From Serratia marcescens (GTDB taxonomy: Bacteria > Pseudomonadota > Gammaproteobacteria > Enterobacterales > Enterobacteriaceae): a stretch of DNA of 64,000 nucleotides. The stretch covers positions 4,526,001 through 4,590,000 of the forward strand of contig NZ_JARVZZ010000001.1 in assembly GCF_029846115.1 (NCBI RefSeq). The letters run 5' to 3'. The position numbers and the translations under genes were made by a program. This document shows positions 9,083 to 19,880 of the stretch, one piece after another; the first letter of the stretch is position 1, and each line of letters starts with the position of its first letter. The notes beneath the pieces were generated by a model. The model was not told the origin of the DNA and did not search any database. It saw only the letters and a program-made list of their open reading frames with translations.

Positions 9083-11251
9083 TCAGCTCCCCAGCGGGTA
9101 AAAGCGCTCGCCCTGCTGCGCCATGCGCTGCAAGCGCTCGCACGGGGCGAAATGCTCGCCGTGCTGCTGACGCAGGTAGTCCAGCGTCTTCACCACTTTC
9201 TCGGCGCCGAGCTCGTCCATATAGCGGAACGGGCCGCCGAGGAACGGCGGGAAGCCGATGCCGAACACCGCACCGATATCCCCGTCGCGCGCGCTGCGGA
9301 TCACGCCTTCATCCAGGCAGCGCGCCGCTTCGTTCAGCATCATCATCACGCAGCGCTGAGCGACGGTCGCCGGCAGCATGTGCGCCTTCGGCGTGACGCC
9401 GAGCAGCGTATACAATGAGGTATCCGCACGTTTGCGCCGCTGCCGCTGCTGCCCTTCGCTCGGGTAGAGATAGAAGCCGCGGCCGTTCTTGCGCCCTTTG
9501 CGCCCGTCTTTCAGCACCGCATCGAACGCAGCCGGCGCGGCGAAACGCGGCCCCAGCGCCTCGACCAGCACGGGAATGATTTTGGTGCCGACGTCGATGC
9601 CCACTTCATCCAGCAGAGTGATGGGGCCGACCGGGAAACCGAAGTCCACCAGCGCCTTGTCCAGCGACTCAATCGGCTCACCTTCCAGCAGGCAGCGCGC
9701 CGCTTCGTTGATGTACGGCGCCAGGATGCGGTTGACATAAAAACCGGCGCTGTCGCCCACCACGATGGCGGTCTTGCCCTGCTTGTGCGCCAGCGCCACG
9801 GTCGTCGCGATGGTCTCTTCGCTGGTGCCGGCGTGCGGGATCACTTCCACCAGCGGCATTTTATCCACCGGGCTGAAGTAGTGCAGGCCGATCACCTGCT
9901 CCGGCCGCTGGGCCTGTTCGGCGATATGACCGATAGGCAACGAGGAAGTATTGGAAGCGAACACGGTATGCGGCGCACAGTTCGCTTCAACCTCAGCCAC
10001 CATCTTCTGCTTCAGCGCCAGATCTTCAAACACCGCCTCGACCACGATATCCACCTGCTCAAAGCCGGTGTAATCGGTAGAACCGGAGATCAGCATCATC
10101 TGCTTTTGCCGTTCCGCCGGGCGCATGCGCTTGCTGCGCACCCGTTTGCCGAGCACGTCCCAGCTGTATTTAAGCGCGTGATTGATGCCGGTTTCATTAA
10201 TGTCTTTGATGCGAACCGGCAAACCGCCGCGCGTGGCGGTGACGCAGGCGATCCCGCCGCCCATCAGACCGCCACCGAGAATGCCGACGCGATGCAGGGC
10301 ATGCGGCTTGGCATTACCGCCCCGCTCTTTTTTCAGCGCGGTGGAGGCGAAGAACAGGCTGCGCAGCGCCGCCGACTGCGGCGTCATCGCCAGTTCGCCA
10401 AAGGCGCGCGCTTCGGCCTCATAGCCACTGGCGCTGCCGTGATCCAACCCGGTGCGCACCACCTGAATGATGCGCTCCGCCGCCGGGTAGTTGCCGTGGG
10501 TTTTCGCCAACGTTTTCTTGCGCACGATGCTGAACAGCAGACTTCTGCCCAGCGGGCCGTTGAGCAGGCGATCCTGCCACGGCAGCTCGCGCTGATGCTT
10601 CCAGCCTTGTTTCACCCGCTCGATGGCGGTCTGCAACAGGATCGACTGCGGCACGGCGTCGTCCACCAGCCCCATGCGCAGCGCCTGGCGGGCGCGAATG
10701 TGCTTGCCGGTCAGGATCATGTCCAGCGCCTTGGCGGCGCCGATCAGGCGCGGCAAGCGCTGCGTACCGCCGGAGCCCGGCAGCAGGCCCAGCTGCACTT
10801 CCGGCAGACCGAGTGCGGTTTTGTCATCCAATGAACAGACGCGGCCGTGGCAGGCCAGCGCCAATTCCAGGCCGCCGCCCAGGCAGGCGCCGTGAATGGC
10901 AGCCACCACCGGCACCGGGAAGGCGGCGATCTGCGCCAGCGTGCTCTGCCCTTTCTTGGCCAGCGTTTCCGCCTCTTTGGCGCTGGTGCAGGCGGCAATC
11001 ATAGTGATGTCGGCGCCGGCGATAAACGAGTCCGGCTTGCCGGAAACGATCACCAGCCCTTCCAGCGCGGTATGCTGCTGCGCCCGGATCAGCACATCGT
11101 TCACCTGTTCGACGAACTCGGCCTTGAGCGTATTGACCTTATCGCCCGGCACATCGATGGTGATCACGCCGATGTTGTCGGGGCGAATCGTCAGCTGAAA
11201 GGCCGACGGTTTGGCGCGCTGTTCATGCAATGCGTTTTCAAAGCTCATCAT
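9083..11251 (-). CDS. fadJ: fatty acid oxidation complex subunit alpha FadJ
   Basis: Multifunctional beta-oxidation enzyme of the FadIJ complex, with enoyl-CoA hydratase and 3-hydroxyacyl-CoA dehydrogenase activities. The N-terminal crotonase domain (about residues 1-200) shows the oxyanion segments [10 protein letters not shown] and [19 protein letters not shown]. The NAD-binding domain begins near residue 320 with [16 protein letters not shown], followed by the C-terminal dehydrogenase domains. Length 722 (E. coli 714). The first ATG overlaps the fadI stop as ATGA; a second ATG follows at once. Translational coupling to fadI is likely. Confidence 0.96.
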   Translation of the reverse strand: MMSFENALHEQRAKPSAFQLTIRPDNIGVITIDVPGDKVNTLKAEFVEQVNDVLIRAQQHTALEGLVIVSGKPDSFIAGADITMIAACTSAKEAETLAKKGQSTLAQIAAFPVPVVAAIHGACLGGGLELALACHGRVCSLDDKTALGLPEVQLGLLPGSGGTQRLPRLIGAAKALDMILTGKHIRARQALRMGLVDDAVPQSILLQTAIERVKQGWKHQRELPWQDRLLNGPLGRSLLFSIVRKKTLAKTHGNYPAAERIIQVVRTGLDHGSASGYEAEARAFGELAMTPQSAALRSLFFASTALKKERGGNAKPHALHRVGILGGGLMGGGIACVTATRGGLPVRIKDINETGINHALKYSWDVLGKRVRSKRMRPAERQKQMMLISGSTDYTGFEQVDIVVEAVFEDLALKQKMVAEVEANCAPHTVFASNTSSLPIGHIAEQAQRPEQVIGLHYFSPVDKMPLVEVIPHAGTSEETIATTVALAHKQGKTAIVVGDSAGFYVNRILAPYINEAARCLLEGEPIESLDKALVDFGFPVGPITLLDEVGIDVGTKIIPVLVEALGPRFAAPAAFDAVLKDGRKGRKNGRGFYLYPSEGQQRQRRKRADTSLYTLLGVTPKAHMLPATVAQRCVMMMLNEAARCLDEGVIRSARDGDIGAVFGIGFPPFLGGPFRYMDELGAEKVVKTLDYLRQQHGEHFAPCERLQRMAQQGERFYPLGS

Positions 11252-12558
11252 TCCACCTCCACGATCATCGCGGCCCCTAATCCGCCGGCGGCGCAGGCGG
11301 TGGTCAGGCCCAGCCCGCCGCCGCGGCGTTTCAGCTCACGCAGCGTCTGGGTGATCATGCGCGCGCCGGTGGCGGCGAACGGATGGCCATAGGCGATGGA
11401 ACCGCCCAAGACGTTGAATTTGTCCATGTCCACCTCGCCGATCGCCTGGCTGCGGCCAAGCTTCTCGCGGGCGAACTCTTCGCTGGCGAACATCTTCAGG
11501 TTGGCCAGCGTTTGCGCGGCGAAAGCTTCATGCATGTCGATGAGCGTCAGATCGGCCAGACCGATGCCGGCGCGATCCAGCGCCAGCGGCGTGGCGTAGG
11601 AAGGCCCCAGCAGCATGTCCTCCCACACGTCAATAGCGGCGAAAGCGAAGCTGCGCAAATAGCCCAGCGGCTGCAACCCCAGTTCTTTGGCGCGCGATTC
11701 GCTCATCATCAATACCGCCGCCGCACCGTCGGTCAGCGGCGTGCTGTTGGCCGCGGTGACGCTGCCATGCTTGCGATCGAACGCCGGTTTCAGCTTGGCG
11801 TAGGAGGCCAGGCTGGAATCTTTACGGATGTTGTTGTCTTCAGAAAGCTGCGCGCGGTAAGGCGGCACATAGGCGGTCATCACCTCATCGCGCAGCCACC
11901 CCTGCTGCCAGGCCTTGGCCGCCAGCTCGTGGGAACGGTGCGCCAGCGCATCCTGCGCCTCGCGGGTGATGCCGTGGCTCTTCGCCATCTGCTCGGCGGT
12001 ATCGCCCATGCGCAGGCCGGTGGAATACTCCGCCACCGCCGGCGGCACCGGCATCAGATCGCGGAATTTCAGCCGGCTGAACAGCTTGAGACGCTGCGAC
12101 AGCGTGCGCGCCTTGTTGACGTCCACCAACGTGCGCGCCAACGCTTTGCTGACGCCGATCGGCAAGACGGAAGAAGAGTCCGCCCCGCCGGCAATGCCGA
12201 TACTGATGCTGCCGGCCATGATGCTCTCCGCCACGTTGGCAATCGCCTGGAAGCTGGTGGCGCAGGCGCGCGACACGCTGTAGGCGTCGGTATGGACGCT
12301 CATGCCAGTACCGAGCACGATTTCACGCGCGATGTTCGGTGCTTCGGGCATTTGCACCACCTGGCCGAACACCAGCTGTTCGATAAGCTGCGGATCGATG
12401 CCGCTGCGCGCCAACAGCTCACTCACCGCCGTTTTCCCTAAATCCACCGCCGGAATGCCGTGATAGGCAGTCGCCTGTTTGGCAAAGGGGGTACGCAGTC
12501 CATCCACAATCGCAATGCGGTCACCATGACGGGTCACCAAAGGCAGTGCCTTACTCAT
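11248..12558 (-). CDS. fadI: 3-ketoacyl-CoA thiolase FadI
   Basis: Thiolase subunit of the FadIJ complex: it cleaves 3-ketoacyl-CoA to acetyl-CoA and a shortened acyl-CoA. From the ATG at 12558 ([14 protein letters not shown]) it has 436 residues, as in E. coli. The acyl-accepting Cys99 lies in [15 protein letters not shown], and the C-terminal [10 protein letters not shown] and [15 protein letters not shown] segments carry the catalytic His and Cys. The gene precedes and overlaps fadJ. A FadR-like operator lies 42 bp upstream of the start. Confidence 0.96.
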   Translation of the reverse strand: MSKALPLVTRHGDRIAIVDGLRTPFAKQATAYHGIPAVDLGKTAVSELLARSGIDPQLIEQLVFGQVVQMPEAPNIAREIVLGTGMSVHTDAYSVSRACATSFQAIANVAESIMAGSISIGIAGGADSSSVLPIGVSKALARTLVDVNKARTLSQRLKLFSRLKFRDLMPVPPAVAEYSTGLRMGDTAEQMAKSHGITREAQDALAHRSHELAAKAWQQGWLRDEVMTAYVPPYRAQLSEDNNIRKDSSLASYAKLKPAFDRKHGSVTAANSTPLTDGAAAVLMMSESRAKELGLQPLGYLRSFAFAAIDVWEDMLLGPSYATPLALDRAGIGLADLTLIDMHEAFAAQTLANLKMFASEEFAREKLGRSQAIGEVDMDKFNVLGGSIAYGHPFAATGARMITQTLRELKRRGGGLGLTTACAAGGLGAAMIVEVE

Positions 12559-12599
12559 AAATGCTCCTGAAGAAAATAACGTCAGCGCAATGGGCAGAA

Positions 12600-12616
12600 A
12601 GAGGTCTGACCTGATG
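12600..12616. promoter_or_regulatory. putative FadR operator of fadIJ
   Basis: AGAGGTCTGACCTGATG contains the core GGTC-T-GACC that marks FadR sites. It lies 42 bp upstream of fadI, fitting repression of fadIJ in the absence of long-chain acyl-CoA. Confidence 0.65.
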
Positions 12617-12754
12617 AGGTCATTGTTAACCAAACGGTTACATTTGGCAAACCGGCAGAGATCAAAACTGCGAGCAGGCGCACTTTCTATCGGGGGGGTG
12701 TGGGGAAAGCAATCCCCGGCGCGCAGCAGGCGGCACCGGGGGATAAAGCGAGGA

Positions 12755-13051
12755 TTAACGCAGGCCGAGCTGGAAGATCAGGGTTTCCGCCTGGCAGGCG
12801 AAGGTGAAATCGGCCTCCAACTGCACGCCGCCGTCAACCGGTTTAATGCTACTGCTGATGTCACAAGGGTCGGATTCTACCGCGCGCGCCTTTTCGCTCA
12901 GTGCGGCCAGCATCGCCTCCGCATCTTGTTGATTGCTGAACACCTGGCTGTAGGACGCGGTGCAATCGGTGTTATCCATCACGGTGCCGACATCCACACA
13001 GCAACACGCGGCGGTTTCCTGGGCGCTGCATTTATTAATTGCATCTGACAT
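12755..13051 (-). CDS. yfcZ: YfcZ/YiiS family protein
   Basis: Small cytoplasmic protein of unknown function, 98 residues, matching E. coli YfcZ with a slightly longer N-terminus. It is rich in cysteine near the start ([20 protein letters not shown]), with further cysteines in [16 protein letters not shown] and [16 protein letters not shown], suggesting a metal or redox role that is not proven. The start follows a strong GAGGAG ribosome binding site. As in E. coli it is divergent from fadL and lies upstream of fadIJ on the same strand, but a separate FadR site precedes fadI. Confidence 0.93.
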   Translation of the reverse strand: MSDAINKCSAQETAACCCVDVGTVMDNTDCTASYSQVFSNQQDAEAMLAALSEKARAVESDPCDISSSIKPVDGGVQLEADFTFACQAETLIFQLGLR

Positions 13052-13328
13052 GATTGGTTCTCCTCAAGGGCCTCGGTTATCAGCCCAAATTGCCGTTTTA
13101 CTCACCGGCACAAAGCCACAAAATTCTGCGGTTATTTTACGCTTCCACGCCGTCAATCACTAGCACTTACTTTTACTGGGTGTTTTAAGTGATGGAAATC
13201 ACAAATAAAAATGAGCGTCTGCTAAGGAATGGTAAGAATTTTGTTATTTACCGCTGGCTTTTTGTTAAGCAGATCTCTTTTTTGATATCAGATTGGAAAT
13301 ATTTCAAAAACAAACTTGCAACATTTTC

Positions 13329-13343
13329 ACAGGTCAGACCTAT
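13329..13343. promoter_or_regulatory. putative FadR operator 1 of fadL
   Basis: ACAGGTCAGACCTAT has the GGTC-A-GACC core of FadR sites. It lies about 115 bp before the fadL ATG, next to a second copy; E. coli fadL also has two FadR sites. Confidence 0.7.
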
Positions 13344-13352
13344 ACTTCAGCC

Positions 13353-13367
13353 ACTGGTCTGATTTGT
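13353..13367. promoter_or_regulatory. putative FadR operator 2 of fadL
   Basis: ACTGGTCTGATTTGT matches the left half and centre of the FadR consensus (CTGGTCNGA). It lies 9 bp after the first site. Apart from these sites, the 405-bp yfcZ-fadL gap shows only promoter-like AT-rich DNA. Confidence 0.7.
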
Positions 13368-13456
13368 CTGAACGATAACGGACCCTACAATCCCGCGCTC
13401 CTTGTTACCTCGTGTAACAATAGTTTAAATAATAAACACATAATGAGGTTTTGGTC

Positions 13457-14779
13457 ATGAGCCAGAAAAACCTATTGACTAAATCAGCTCTCGCAGCTGC
13501 AGTGGCAATTATTTCTTCAAACGTGTCTGCCGCAGGATTCCAGCTGAATGAGTTCTCATCAGCTGGTTTAGGACGTTCGTATTCTGGCGAAGGCGCCATG
13601 GCGGATACGGCGGCCTCGGCGAGCCGCAACCCGGCATTGTTGATGATGTATACCCGCCCGGAACTCTCCATCGGCGCAGTCTTCATCGACCCAGACGTTG
13701 ACATCACCGGTAAATCGCCTTCCGGTGCCAGCCTGGACTCAAAAAATATCGCCCCTGTCGCCTGGGTGCCGAACCTGCATTATGTTCACCCGATTAACGA
13801 TCAGTTCGCCGTAGGCGGCTCGGTCACCAGCAACTACGGTCTGGCGACCGAATTCAACGACGGCTATACCGCCGGCGCTTACGGCGGCAAGACCGATCTG
13901 ACTACCGTTAACCTCAACCTGAGCGGCGCCTACCGTCTGAACCAACACTTCAGCTTCGGTCTGGGCTTCGATGCGGTGTACGCCAAAGCCAAACTGGAAC
14001 GCTACGCCGGTGAATTGCCGAAGCTGATCGCAGGTTCTGGCCAATTACCGCCGCAGCTAGCCGGCCCGGTATCACAGATCCCGGCTGATACCCAAATTTC
14101 GCATCTGAAAGGCGATAAATGGGGTTACGGCTGGAACGCCGGCATCCTGTACGAAGTGGACGAAAATAACCGCTACGGTTTCACCTATCGCTCCGAAGTC
14201 AAAATCAAGTTTGACGGCGATTACAAAAGCAGCCTGCCATCGGCCTATAACCCAATTCTGGGTTCCCTCGGCCTGCCTTTGGGCACCAACGGCAGCACCA
14301 TCCCCGGCTCTCTGGATCTGAACCTGCCAGAGATGTGGGAACTGTCCGGCTACAACAAAGTTGCGCCGCAGTGGGCCATCCACTACAGCCTGGCGTACAC
14401 CAGCTGGAGCCAGTTCCAGGAGCTGAGAGCCACCGGCAACAACGGCCAGACGCTGTTCGAAAAGCATGAAGGCTTCAAAGACGCTTACCGCATCGCGCTG
14501 GGTACCACCTACTTCTACGACGACAACTGGACCTTCCGCGGCGGTGTCGCCTTCGATGACAGCCCGGTGCCGGCACAGAACCGTTCCATCTCCATTCCGG
14601 ATCAGGATCGCTTCTGGATCAGCGCAGGTACCTCTTACGCGTTCAACAAAGACGCGTCGGTTGACGTCGGCATTTCCTACATGCACGGCCAGAAAGTCAC
14701 CATCAAAGAAGGCCCTTACACCTTTAACTCTGAAGGTAAAGCCTGGCTGTACGGCGCCAACTTCAACTACCGCTTCTAA
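13457..14779 (+). CDS. fadL: long-chain fatty acid outer membrane transporter FadL
   Basis: Outer-membrane beta-barrel that lets long-chain fatty acids diffuse in laterally. The 440-residue precursor has a signal peptide ending at SNVSAAG, and the mature protein starts with the family hatch sequence [27 protein letters not shown] follows ([10 protein letters not shown]), and the protein ends in aromatic F (YGANFNYRF), as barrels do. The start ATG at 13457 follows GAGG by 8 bp; two in-frame upstream codons (TTG, GTG) lack this spacing. Two FadR-like sites lie upstream and a strong terminator downstream. Confidence 0.96.
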   Translation: MSQKNLLTKSALAAAVAIISSNVSAAGFQLNEFSSAGLGRSYSGEGAMADTAASASRNPALLMMYTRPELSIGAVFIDPDVDITGKSPSGASLDSKNIAPVAWVPNLHYVHPINDQFAVGGSVTSNYGLATEFNDGYTAGAYGGKTDLTTVNLNLSGAYRLNQHFSFGLGFDAVYAKAKLERYAGELPKLIAGSGQLPPQLAGPVSQIPADTQISHLKGDKWGYGWNAGILYEVDENNRYGFTYRSEVKIKFDGDYKSSLPSAYNPILGSLGLPLGTNGSTIPGSLDLNLPEMWELSGYNKVAPQWAIHYSLAYTSWSQFQELRATGNNGQTLFEKHEGFKDAYRIALGTTYFYDDNWTFRGGVAFDDSPVPAQNRSISIPDQDRFWISAGTSYAFNKDASVDVGISYMHGQKVTIKEGPYTFNSEGKAWLYGANFNYRF

Positions 14780-14800
14780 TCTCGCTTGAGAAAGAAGCCA

Positions 14801-14826
14801 AAGCGCCCCGCGGGGCGCTTTTTTTT
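14801..14826 (+). terminator. fadL terminator
   Basis: AAGCGCCCCG and CGGGGCGCTT form a perfect 10-bp stem followed by a run of T, just after the fadL stop: a classical Rho-independent terminator. Confidence 0.9.
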
Positions 14827-14848
14827 GCCCGTCGCTTGCCGCCGACAT

Positions 14849-14874
14849 AAAAAAAACCCGCCTGACGGCGGGTT
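14849..14874 (-). terminator. mlaA terminator
   Basis: On the minus strand AACCCGCC-GTCA-GGCGGGTT is followed by a T run. It lies just downstream of mlaA and convergent with the fadL terminator. Confidence 0.9.
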
Positions 14875-14896
14875 TTCATTGGCGTAACGCCCGTGA

Positions 14897-15655
14897 TTAC
14901 TGCGAGTCGATCTCGTCCAGCTCGCCCTGAATCGCCTTGGCGTTCGGGTTCTCTTCCGGCTTGAGCGAGCCGCCGTTGGCGATGAAATCGTGGCGCTGGA
15001 AGTAAGCTTCGCGCACCATGATGTAAGGATCGGAAGAGTTGCGCAGCAGGCCGTCGGAATCCAGCAGTTGGGCGCGGGTTTCGATGCCCTCGACCACCCA
15101 TTTGCCCGCCGACATCCAGAAGGTCAGGTAGCTCAGCATCGGATACAGCGTATCCGCAAAATCGCCGCCTTCGTCACGCAGCGTGAAGCTGCCGTAGCCC
15201 GGCAGCATCACGTACGGGCCGTAACCCACATCGTAATGGCCCAGCGTGCTGCCGAAGCGGTTCGGTTCTTCGCGCGCCAGTTTCGGGTTGGCCATGCCGG
15301 CCACGTCGATCAGGCCGCCCATCCCGAGCAGGGTGTTCAGGAAGAAACGGTTGAAGTGGATCATCCCGCGGTAAGGGTCGCCCTTCAGGAAGGCGTTGAC
15401 CATGCTGGCCGGCTCTTCCAGGTTGGAGGTGAAGTTGCTGATGCCGTTACGCGCCGGCATCGGCACGTAGTCGCGCCAGGCCACCGCGACCGGGCGCAGG
15501 ATATAAGGATCCAGGACGTTGTAGTTGAAGTCGAACATCGTCCGGTTAAATCCTTCCAGAGGATCGGAACGCCCTTGCGGATCGTTGTCTGGCGCGCTGG
15601 CACAGCCCACCAGTAATACCGTTGCGAATGCCACCCCAGTCAGGCGAAAGTTCAT
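14897..15655 (-). CDS. mlaA: outer membrane lipid asymmetry lipoprotein MlaA (VacJ)
   Basis: Lipoprotein of the Mla pathway that removes mislocalised phospholipids from the outer leaflet of the outer membrane and hands them to MlaC. The signal peptide has lipobox LLVGC with Cys18 as acylation site. The mature part has the family hallmark DPLEGFNRTMFDFNYNVLD and the helical segments that form the membrane-embedded ring. I start at the ATG at 15655, preceded by GGAG; an ATG four codons upstream is less well spaced. Length 252. It follows ccmI by 28 bp, so readthrough from the ccm operon is possible. Confidence 0.95.
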   Translation of the reverse strand: MNFRLTGVAFATVLLVGCASAPDNDPQGRSDPLEGFNRTMFDFNYNVLDPYILRPVAVAWRDYVPMPARNGISNFTSNLEEPASMVNAFLKGDPYRGMIHFNRFFLNTLLGMGGLIDVAGMANPKLAREEPNRFGSTLGHYDVGYGPYVMLPGYGSFTLRDEGGDFADTLYPMLSYLTFWMSAGKWVVEGIETRAQLLDSDGLLRNSSDPYIMVREAYFQRHDFIANGGSLKPEENPNAKAIQGELDEIDSQ

Positions 15656-15683
15656 ATTTTTCTCCATAAAAACACGTTCGGTC

Positions 15684-16898
15684 TTATTTTTCAGGGACCT
15701 GCTTGTTTATCTGAACGCTAACCTGCTCTTTACCGCTGAATGTCTGCAGCGAGCTTTCGCCGAACCAGTCTCCCGGCTGCGGCGTGGCCAATCCGTCCTG
15801 TGAGAGGCGCACACGCACCTGCACCTGATGCTGCGCCGAGAGTAGACGCTCGGGCATCATGGCGTTGCTGTCATCCAGAGAGAAAGACAGCGGAAAACGG
15901 CTCAGCGGCAATTGTTTTACCGCCACCGGTACCGGGCTAGCGCCGTCGGTAACCGAGATGACCAGCGTCCCCTGCGGCGGCAGGGCTTTCGCCGCCTGCG
16001 GTGACAGCGAAACGGTCACATTCAGTTTAACAGTTTCTCCGCCGGCCTGGGCTTTTGCTTGTGCAATGCTGCGCTTTATCACTTCCGCGCGCGGATCGTT
16101 GGCCGGCAGCAGCTGCAGCATCACCTGCCAGGCGCCGATCGCCTGCTTGAAGTCGCCCTGTTCGAAGGCATTGAACGCCAGCAGGCTCAGCACCCGCGGA
16201 TCGCCGTGATTTTCTGCGATCATGCGCCGCAACAGCTGCGTCGCCCGCTTGTTATCCTCCGGATCGTTGGAGCGCGTCAAGACCTCGGCATAGCCGAGCC
16301 GCACTTCCAGACTATTCGGATCCAATTGATAAGCATGGGCAAACGCCTGCGTGGCGGTGGTAGCGTTGTTCAGCGCCATGCCAACCCGCCCCAGCATCAT
16401 CCAGTCGTTGATGTTGCGATCGTCCTGCTGCAGCGCGGTGCGCAGCCCCAGCCCGAGACGGGCGATCTCTTCCATGCTCAGCGGTTTGGCGCGCTCATTG
16501 GCGACGCGCTCACGCAATTCCGGCATTTGCGCCTGCACCAGACGCCAGTCCAGCACCTGCGCCAACCCGCCGGTTTTCAGATAAAAGCCAACGGTCACCG
16601 CCAGCAATAACAGCACGCCCGGCACCAGCGCCCAGCGGTTGATCGGCTGCGCCTGCACCGCCTGCTCGACGGGAATGTCGTTCAACAGGTTCTGTTGCAG
16701 CTCTTTGACCAGCTCCGGGCGCTCGGCCACCACGCCCTGCTGCTCGTCCTGCTCCAGCTCGCTGAGGCGATCCTGATAAAAAGCCTTGTTCAATGCATCG
16801 CGCGTGGCGGCGCTCTGCTTGCCGTGGCGCATCGCCGGCACCACCAGCAACGCGGCGGCGCCGGCCAGCAACACGCAAATAATCAGCCAAAAAGCCAT
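15684..16898 (-). CDS. ccmI: cytochrome c biogenesis protein CcmI (TPR)
   Basis: Inner-membrane apocytochrome chaperone of system I. Two membrane segments lie near the N-terminus (residues about 2-22 and 90-110) with a charged loop between them (DALNKAFYQDRLSELEQDEQ). A periplasmic TPR region follows (residues about 160-270, for example RVGMALNNATTATQAFAHAYQ), then a C-terminal beta-rich part. 404 residues. In E. coli this part is fused to CcmH; here it is a separate gene, with its ATG sharing one base with the ccmH TAA (TAATG). Confidence 0.92.
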   Translation of the reverse strand: MAFWLIICVLLAGAAALLVVPAMRHGKQSAATRDALNKAFYQDRLSELEQDEQQGVVAERPELVKELQQNLLNDIPVEQAVQAQPINRWALVPGVLLLLAVTVGFYLKTGGLAQVLDWRLVQAQMPELRERVANERAKPLSMEEIARLGLGLRTALQQDDRNINDWMMLGRVGMALNNATTATQAFAHAYQLDPNSLEVRLGYAEVLTRSNDPEDNKRATQLLRRMIAENHGDPRVLSLLAFNAFEQGDFKQAIGAWQVMLQLLPANDPRAEVIKRSIAQAKAQAGGETVKLNVTVSLSPQAAKALPPQGTLVISVTDGASPVPVAVKQLPLSRFPLSFSLDDSNAMMPERLLSAQHQVQVRVRLSQDGLATPQPGDWFGESSLQTFSGKEQVSVQINKQVPEK

Positions 16899-17365
16899 TA
16901 GGGTTTCTTCCTGTCAGTCTCTTGCAACAGCGCCGCCAGGCGCTGCCGTTCCCGTTCGGAGAATGCGTCGTCCACCGCCGCGTCGGGCCGCCGACGGGCG
17001 CGCAGGATCACTACCGCCCCGCCAATCAGCACGAACAGCAGCGGGCCGATCCACAAGATCAGCGTCGCCGGCGTTACCGGCGGCTCGTAGGTGACGAAGT
17101 TGCCGTAGCGCGCCACCATGTAATCGATGATCTGCTGCTTGCTTTGCCCCTGCATCATCAGCTCGTACACCTTGGTGCGCATGTCGGCGGCGATGATGGC
17201 GTTGGAATCGGCAATGCTGTTGTTTTGGCATTTCGGGCAGCGCAGCTGTTCGGTCAACTCGCGATACTGCTGTTCCTGCTCGACGGAGTTGAAGCGATAG
17301 GTATCGATCGCCGCGACGGCGCTCCAGCTCAGCAGCGCGGCGCACAGCAGGACAATCAGCCTCAT
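16898..17365 (-). CDS. ccmH: cytochrome c-type biogenesis protein CcmH
   Basis: Membrane-anchored thiol oxidoreductase that reduces the CXXCH haem-binding motif of apocytochrome c together with CcmG. The 155-residue protein has a signal peptide (MRLIVLLCAALLSWSAVAA), the active-site motif LRCPKCQ (Cys43 and Cys46), the family segment IADSNAIIAADMR, and a C-terminal membrane anchor (ATLILWIGPLLFVLIGGAVV). The start ATG overlaps the ccmG stop as ATGA. The E. coli homologue is longer because it carries the CcmI region. Confidence 0.95.
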   Translation of the reverse strand: MRLIVLLCAALLSWSAVAAIDTYRFNSVEQEQQYRELTEQLRCPKCQNNSIADSNAIIAADMRTKVYELMMQGQSKQQIIDYMVARYGNFVTYEPPVTPATLILWIGPLLFVLIGGAVVILRARRRPDAAVDDAFSERERQRLAALLQETDRKKP

Positions 17366-17913
17366 GCCTCACCCCCGTACTTTTTATACAGCGGCAGCAC
17401 TTCCTGCTGCCAGACGCGCTCATTCATGTCGCCGGCGTGGCGATAGCGAATAATCCCCTGGCCGTCGATAAGGAAGGTCTCAGGCGCGCCGTACACCCCA
17501 AGATCCAACCCCAGCATGCCGTCGCCGTCGTACAGGCTGAGGGCATAGGGATTGCCGAGGGAATTCAGCCAGGTCACCGCCTTGGCGCGGTCGTCTTTAT
17601 AGTTCAGGCCGACCACCCGCACGCCGCGCGCCGCCAGCGTATTGAGATACTGGTGTTCCGCGCGGCAGGTCGGGCACCAGGTGGCCCAGACGTTGAGCAA
17701 TATCGGCTTGCCGTCGCGCAGCACCGCCTGATCGTAGGTTTTTCCGGGCTGATCCAGCGATTCCAGCCTGAAGGTCGGCACCGGTTTGCCGATCAGCGCC
17801 GATTCCAGCATGGTCGGATCTTCACCGCCGGCGTTGCGCGTCAGTTGCACCATCAGTGCCGCCACCAGCAACAGGAAGAGGACCAACGGGATAAACAGCA
17901 GCTTACGATTCAT
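17362..17913 (-). CDS. ccmG: thiol:disulfide interchange protein DsbE/CcmG
   Basis: Periplasm-facing, membrane-anchored thioredoxin-like protein that supplies reductant for cytochrome c maturation. The 183-residue protein has an N-terminal membrane anchor (residues about 5-23) and a thioredoxin fold with active site WATWCPTCRAEH (Cys80 and Cys83) and the family GVYGAPETFLID segment with the cis-proline. The ATG at 17913 overlaps the ccmF stop (ATGA). The reading frame extends 36 codons upstream into ccmF, but that part is not CcmG-like. Confidence 0.96.
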   Translation of the reverse strand: MNRKLLFIPLVLFLLLVAALMVQLTRNAGGEDPTMLESALIGKPVPTFRLESLDQPGKTYDQAVLRDGKPILLNVWATWCPTCRAEHQYLNTLAARGVRVVGLNYKDDRAKAVTWLNSLGNPYALSLYDGDGMLGLDLGVYGAPETFLIDGQGIIRYRHAGDMNERVWQQEVLPLYKKYGGEA

Positions 17914-19880
17914 GGTTGCGCCTCCAGCTTGCCTTCGCGCTTGAGTTTTTTGCTCATGCGGTAACGCGGGTCGAGGATGCACAGCAGGCCGCCGATCGCC
18001 ATAAAGACGCCGCCGAACCAAATCCAGCGCACGAAGGGTTTGTAATACAGGCGCACTGCCCAGGAACCGTCCTCCAGCTCCTCGCCCAGCGCCGCGTACA
18101 GATCGCGGCTGAAACCGCCGTCGATCGCCGCTTCGGTCATCATGCTGCGCGCCACGCTGTAGTAGCGTTTTTCCGCGTGCAGCGTCGCCTCCGGCTTGCC
18201 GTTGCGCGTGACGTCGATGATGCCGACGCCGCCGCTGTAGTTCGGACCGCGAATGTCGTGCACGTCGCGGAACACGAAGTGATAGTTGTGGATATCCACG
18301 CTGTCGCCGGCCTTCATCCGCACGTCGCGTTCCACGCTGTAGTTCTGGCTGAAGGCGATGCCGATCACCGTCACCGCCACGCCGAGGTGGCCGAGTACCA
18401 TGCCCCAGTGGCTGCGGGACAGCTGGCGCAGCCCGCGCCAGAAACCGTGACGGTGGGTGGCGCGCTCATGCAGCTCCATCAGCGTCAGGATGATCACCCA
18501 CAGCGCCATGATCAGGCCCACCACCGTCATGCCGGCGATGCTGTCCTGCAGCAGCCACGGCAGCAGGATTGACAACACCAGCGTCGCCAGCAGCGCCACG
18601 CCAAGGCGCCGCCACAGCTTGCCCGGCTCATCGCGGCGCCAGCGCACCAGCGGCCCGATGCCCAACAGCAGCGCCAGCGGCGCCATCAGCCAGGTGAACA
18701 TGGTGTTGAAGAACGGCTCGCCAATCGAGATGCTGCCCAGCCCCAGCTGTTTGTGCACCAATGGCAGCAGCGTGCCCAACAGCACCACCAGCATGGCGGC
18801 GATCAGCAGCACGTTGTTGCCCAACAGGAAGGTCTCGCGCGAGAAGGTCTCGTGCTGCACCCGGCTGCGCACCTGGCCGCCCTTGACCGCGTACAGCAGC
18901 AGCGAACCGCCGATCACGATCACCAGATAGGCGAGGATGAACATGCCACGCGCCGGATCGGAGGCGAAGGAGTGCACCGAGACCAGCACGCCGGAGCGCA
19001 CCAGGAAGGTGCCCAGCAGGCACAGCGAGAAGGCGGTGATCGCCAGCAACACCGTCCAGGCTTTGAACGTGCCGCGTTTTTCGGTCACCGCCAGCGAATG
19101 CATCAGCGCGGTGCCGGCCAACCACGGCATAAAGGAGGCATTCTCCACCGGATCCCAGAACCACCAGCCGCCCCAGCCCAGCTCATAGTAGGCCCAGGCC
19201 GATCCGAGCACGATACCGAGCGTGAGGAACACCCAGGCGGCGGTAGTCCACGGGCGTGACCAGCGCGCCCAGGCGGTGTCGAGCCGGCCGGCCATCAGCG
19301 AGGCGATGGCGAAGGCGAAGGCGACCGAGAAACCGACATAGCCCATATACAGCAGCGGCGGGTGGAAGATCAGGCCGATATCCTGCAGCAGCGGGTTGAG
19401 ATCGCTGCCGTCGATCGGGAAATTCGGCAGCGTGCGGGTGAACGGATTGGAGGTCATGATGATGAACAACAGGAAACCGGCGGTGATCATCCCCATCACC
19501 GACAACACCCGCGCCACCGCATCCTGCGGCATCGCCCGGCTGCACAACGCCACCGCCAGCGACCAACAACTCAGCAGAAGTACCCACAGCAGCAGCGAAC
19601 CTTCATGCGCCCCCCAGGTGGCGGCGATACGGTAATACACTGGCAGTTGGGTATTGGAGTTGGTGGCCACGTAGGCGACGGTAAAATCGTTGACCACGAA
19701 GGCGTGCACCAGGCACAGGAACGCCAGCGCAATCGCGGCGAACATGCCGTAGGTCAGCGGGCGGGCTACCGCCATCATGCGGCTGTCTTGCCGCGCCGCG
19801 CCCCACTGCGGGTAAATGCTCAGCAGCAGCGCGATCGCCAACGCCAGGCACAGCAGAAAACTGCCCAGTTCCGGCATCAT
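17910..19880 (-). CDS. ccmF: cytochrome c haem lyase subunit CcmF
   Basis: Large inner-membrane protein that joins haem to apocytochrome c as part of the CcmFHI synthetase. The 656-residue protein has about 15 hydrophobic segments and the tryptophan-rich WWD haem-binding signature [20 protein letters not shown] (about residues 230-249). Further conserved stretches are [11 protein letters not shown] and [12 protein letters not shown]. The start ATG overlaps the ccmE stop, and the stop overlaps the ccmG start, so the three are translationally coupled. Confidence 0.97.
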   Translation of the reverse strand: MMPELGSFLLCLALAIALLLSIYPQWGAARQDSRMMAVARPLTYGMFAAIALAFLCLVHAFVVNDFTVAYVATNSNTQLPVYYRIAATWGAHEGSLLLWVLLLSCWSLAVALCSRAMPQDAVARVLSVMGMITAGFLLFIIMTSNPFTRTLPNFPIDGSDLNPLLQDIGLIFHPPLLYMGYVGFSVAFAFAIASLMAGRLDTAWARWSRPWTTAAWVFLTLGIVLGSAWAYYELGWGGWWFWDPVENASFMPWLAGTALMHSLAVTEKRGTFKAWTVLLAITAFSLCLLGTFLVRSGVLVSVHSFASDPARGMFILAYLVIVIGGSLLLYAVKGGQVRSRVQHETFSRETFLLGNNVLLIAAMLVVLLGTLLPLVHKQLGLGSISIGEPFFNTMFTWLMAPLALLLGIGPLVRWRRDEPGKLWRRLGVALLATLVLSILLPWLLQDSIAGMTVVGLIMALWVIILTLMELHERATHRHGFWRGLRQLSRSHWGMVLGHLGVAVTVIGIAFSQNYSVERDVRMKAGDSVDIHNYHFVFRDVHDIRGPNYSGGVGIIDVTRNGKPEATLHAEKRYYSVARSMMTEAAIDGGFSRDLYAALGEELEDGSWAVRLYYKPFVRWIWFGGVFMAIGGLLCILDPRYRMSKKLKREGKLEAQP

